A stretch of DNA of 33,623 bases. Origin: Rubrivivax sp. Lineage in GTDB: Bacteria; Pseudomonadota; Gammaproteobacteria; Burkholderiales; Burkholderiaceae_C. This document shows, in pieces, positions 33,485 to 33,623 of this stretch. The position numbers were made by a program, and so were the translations under genes. The notes beneath the pieces were generated by a model that ran no database searches, was not told where the DNA came from, and saw only the letters and a program-made list of their open reading frames with translations. The DNA lies in contig JAEUPE010000099.1 of NCBI GenBank assembly GCA_016790435.1, forward strand, positions 1-33,623, in the 5' to 3' direction. The first letter of the stretch is position 1; the number at the start of each line of letters is the position of its first letter.

Positions 33485-33623
<139 letters not shown>

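Overview
This 33.6-kb window is chromosomal DNA of very high GC content, packed with genes. It looks like a betaproteobacterium of the order Burkholderiales (Rubrivivax/Leptothrix/Ideonella-like relatives are the best guess). The reasons are the adjacent aat-bpt pair, lgt divergent from ilvD, a small Trp-rich membrane protein beside ilvD, long spurious antisense open frames typical of about 70% GC, and the protein sequences themselves. I see no insertion sequence, prophage, CRISPR array or integrase. No gene-free stretch exceeds 300 bases.

Left part (1-10.7 kb): the N-terminal part of a short core-type methionine synthase (MesD-like) runs off the left edge. Divergent from it is a LytS/LytTR-type two-component pair. 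Next come a biotin-carrier/carboxyltransferase fusion with no biotin carboxylase beside it, a soluble triple-PAS hybrid histidine kinase, and a dcp-like peptidyl-dipeptidase preceded in its operon by a secreted coiled-coil protein of unknown role.

Middle part (10.9-20.5 kb): a membrane-anchored SRPBCC protein, a secreted S9A prolyl oligopeptidase, the N-degron aminoacyltransferases aat and bpt, and an AHSA1-type SRPBCC protein. Then follow a translationally coupled pair (alpha-methylacyl-CoA racemase-like CoA transferase plus a NUDIX/metallo-beta-lactamase fusion) and a divergent MFS transporter with an ambiguous start.

Hydrogenase locus (20.6-26.8 kb, minus strand except hypC): the most distinctive content. 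The order is maturation protease - 41-aa small ORF - half-length HupH - small subunit (HynS) - Isp1 (cytochrome b) - Isp2 (HdrC/HdrB-like Fe-S protein) - large subunit (HynL). Four junctions are 4-base ATGA overlaps and the other two have gaps of 3 and 9 bases. The hynS-isp1-isp2-hynL order is the hallmark of Isp-type (group 1e) respiratory [NiFe]-hydrogenases. It suggests H2 oxidation with electrons passing to quinone or to a thiol/disulfide-type reaction. hypC is divergent; hypA, B, D, E and F are not in the window.

Right part (26.9-33.6 kb): tRNA-Val(CAC) with a UUCG-loop hairpin behind it, dnaQ, lgt, ilvD, a small Trp-rich membrane protein, a c551-like cytochrome c, a methyl-accepting chemotaxis protein without an evident HAMP domain, and the C-terminal end of acetyl-CoA synthetase at the right edge.

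A recurrent small-scale pattern is short tandem repeats of period about 11-16 bp. They occur in several intergenic regions and at the 3' end of isp2. All calls rest on reading the sequence and on family knowledge; no database search was run.
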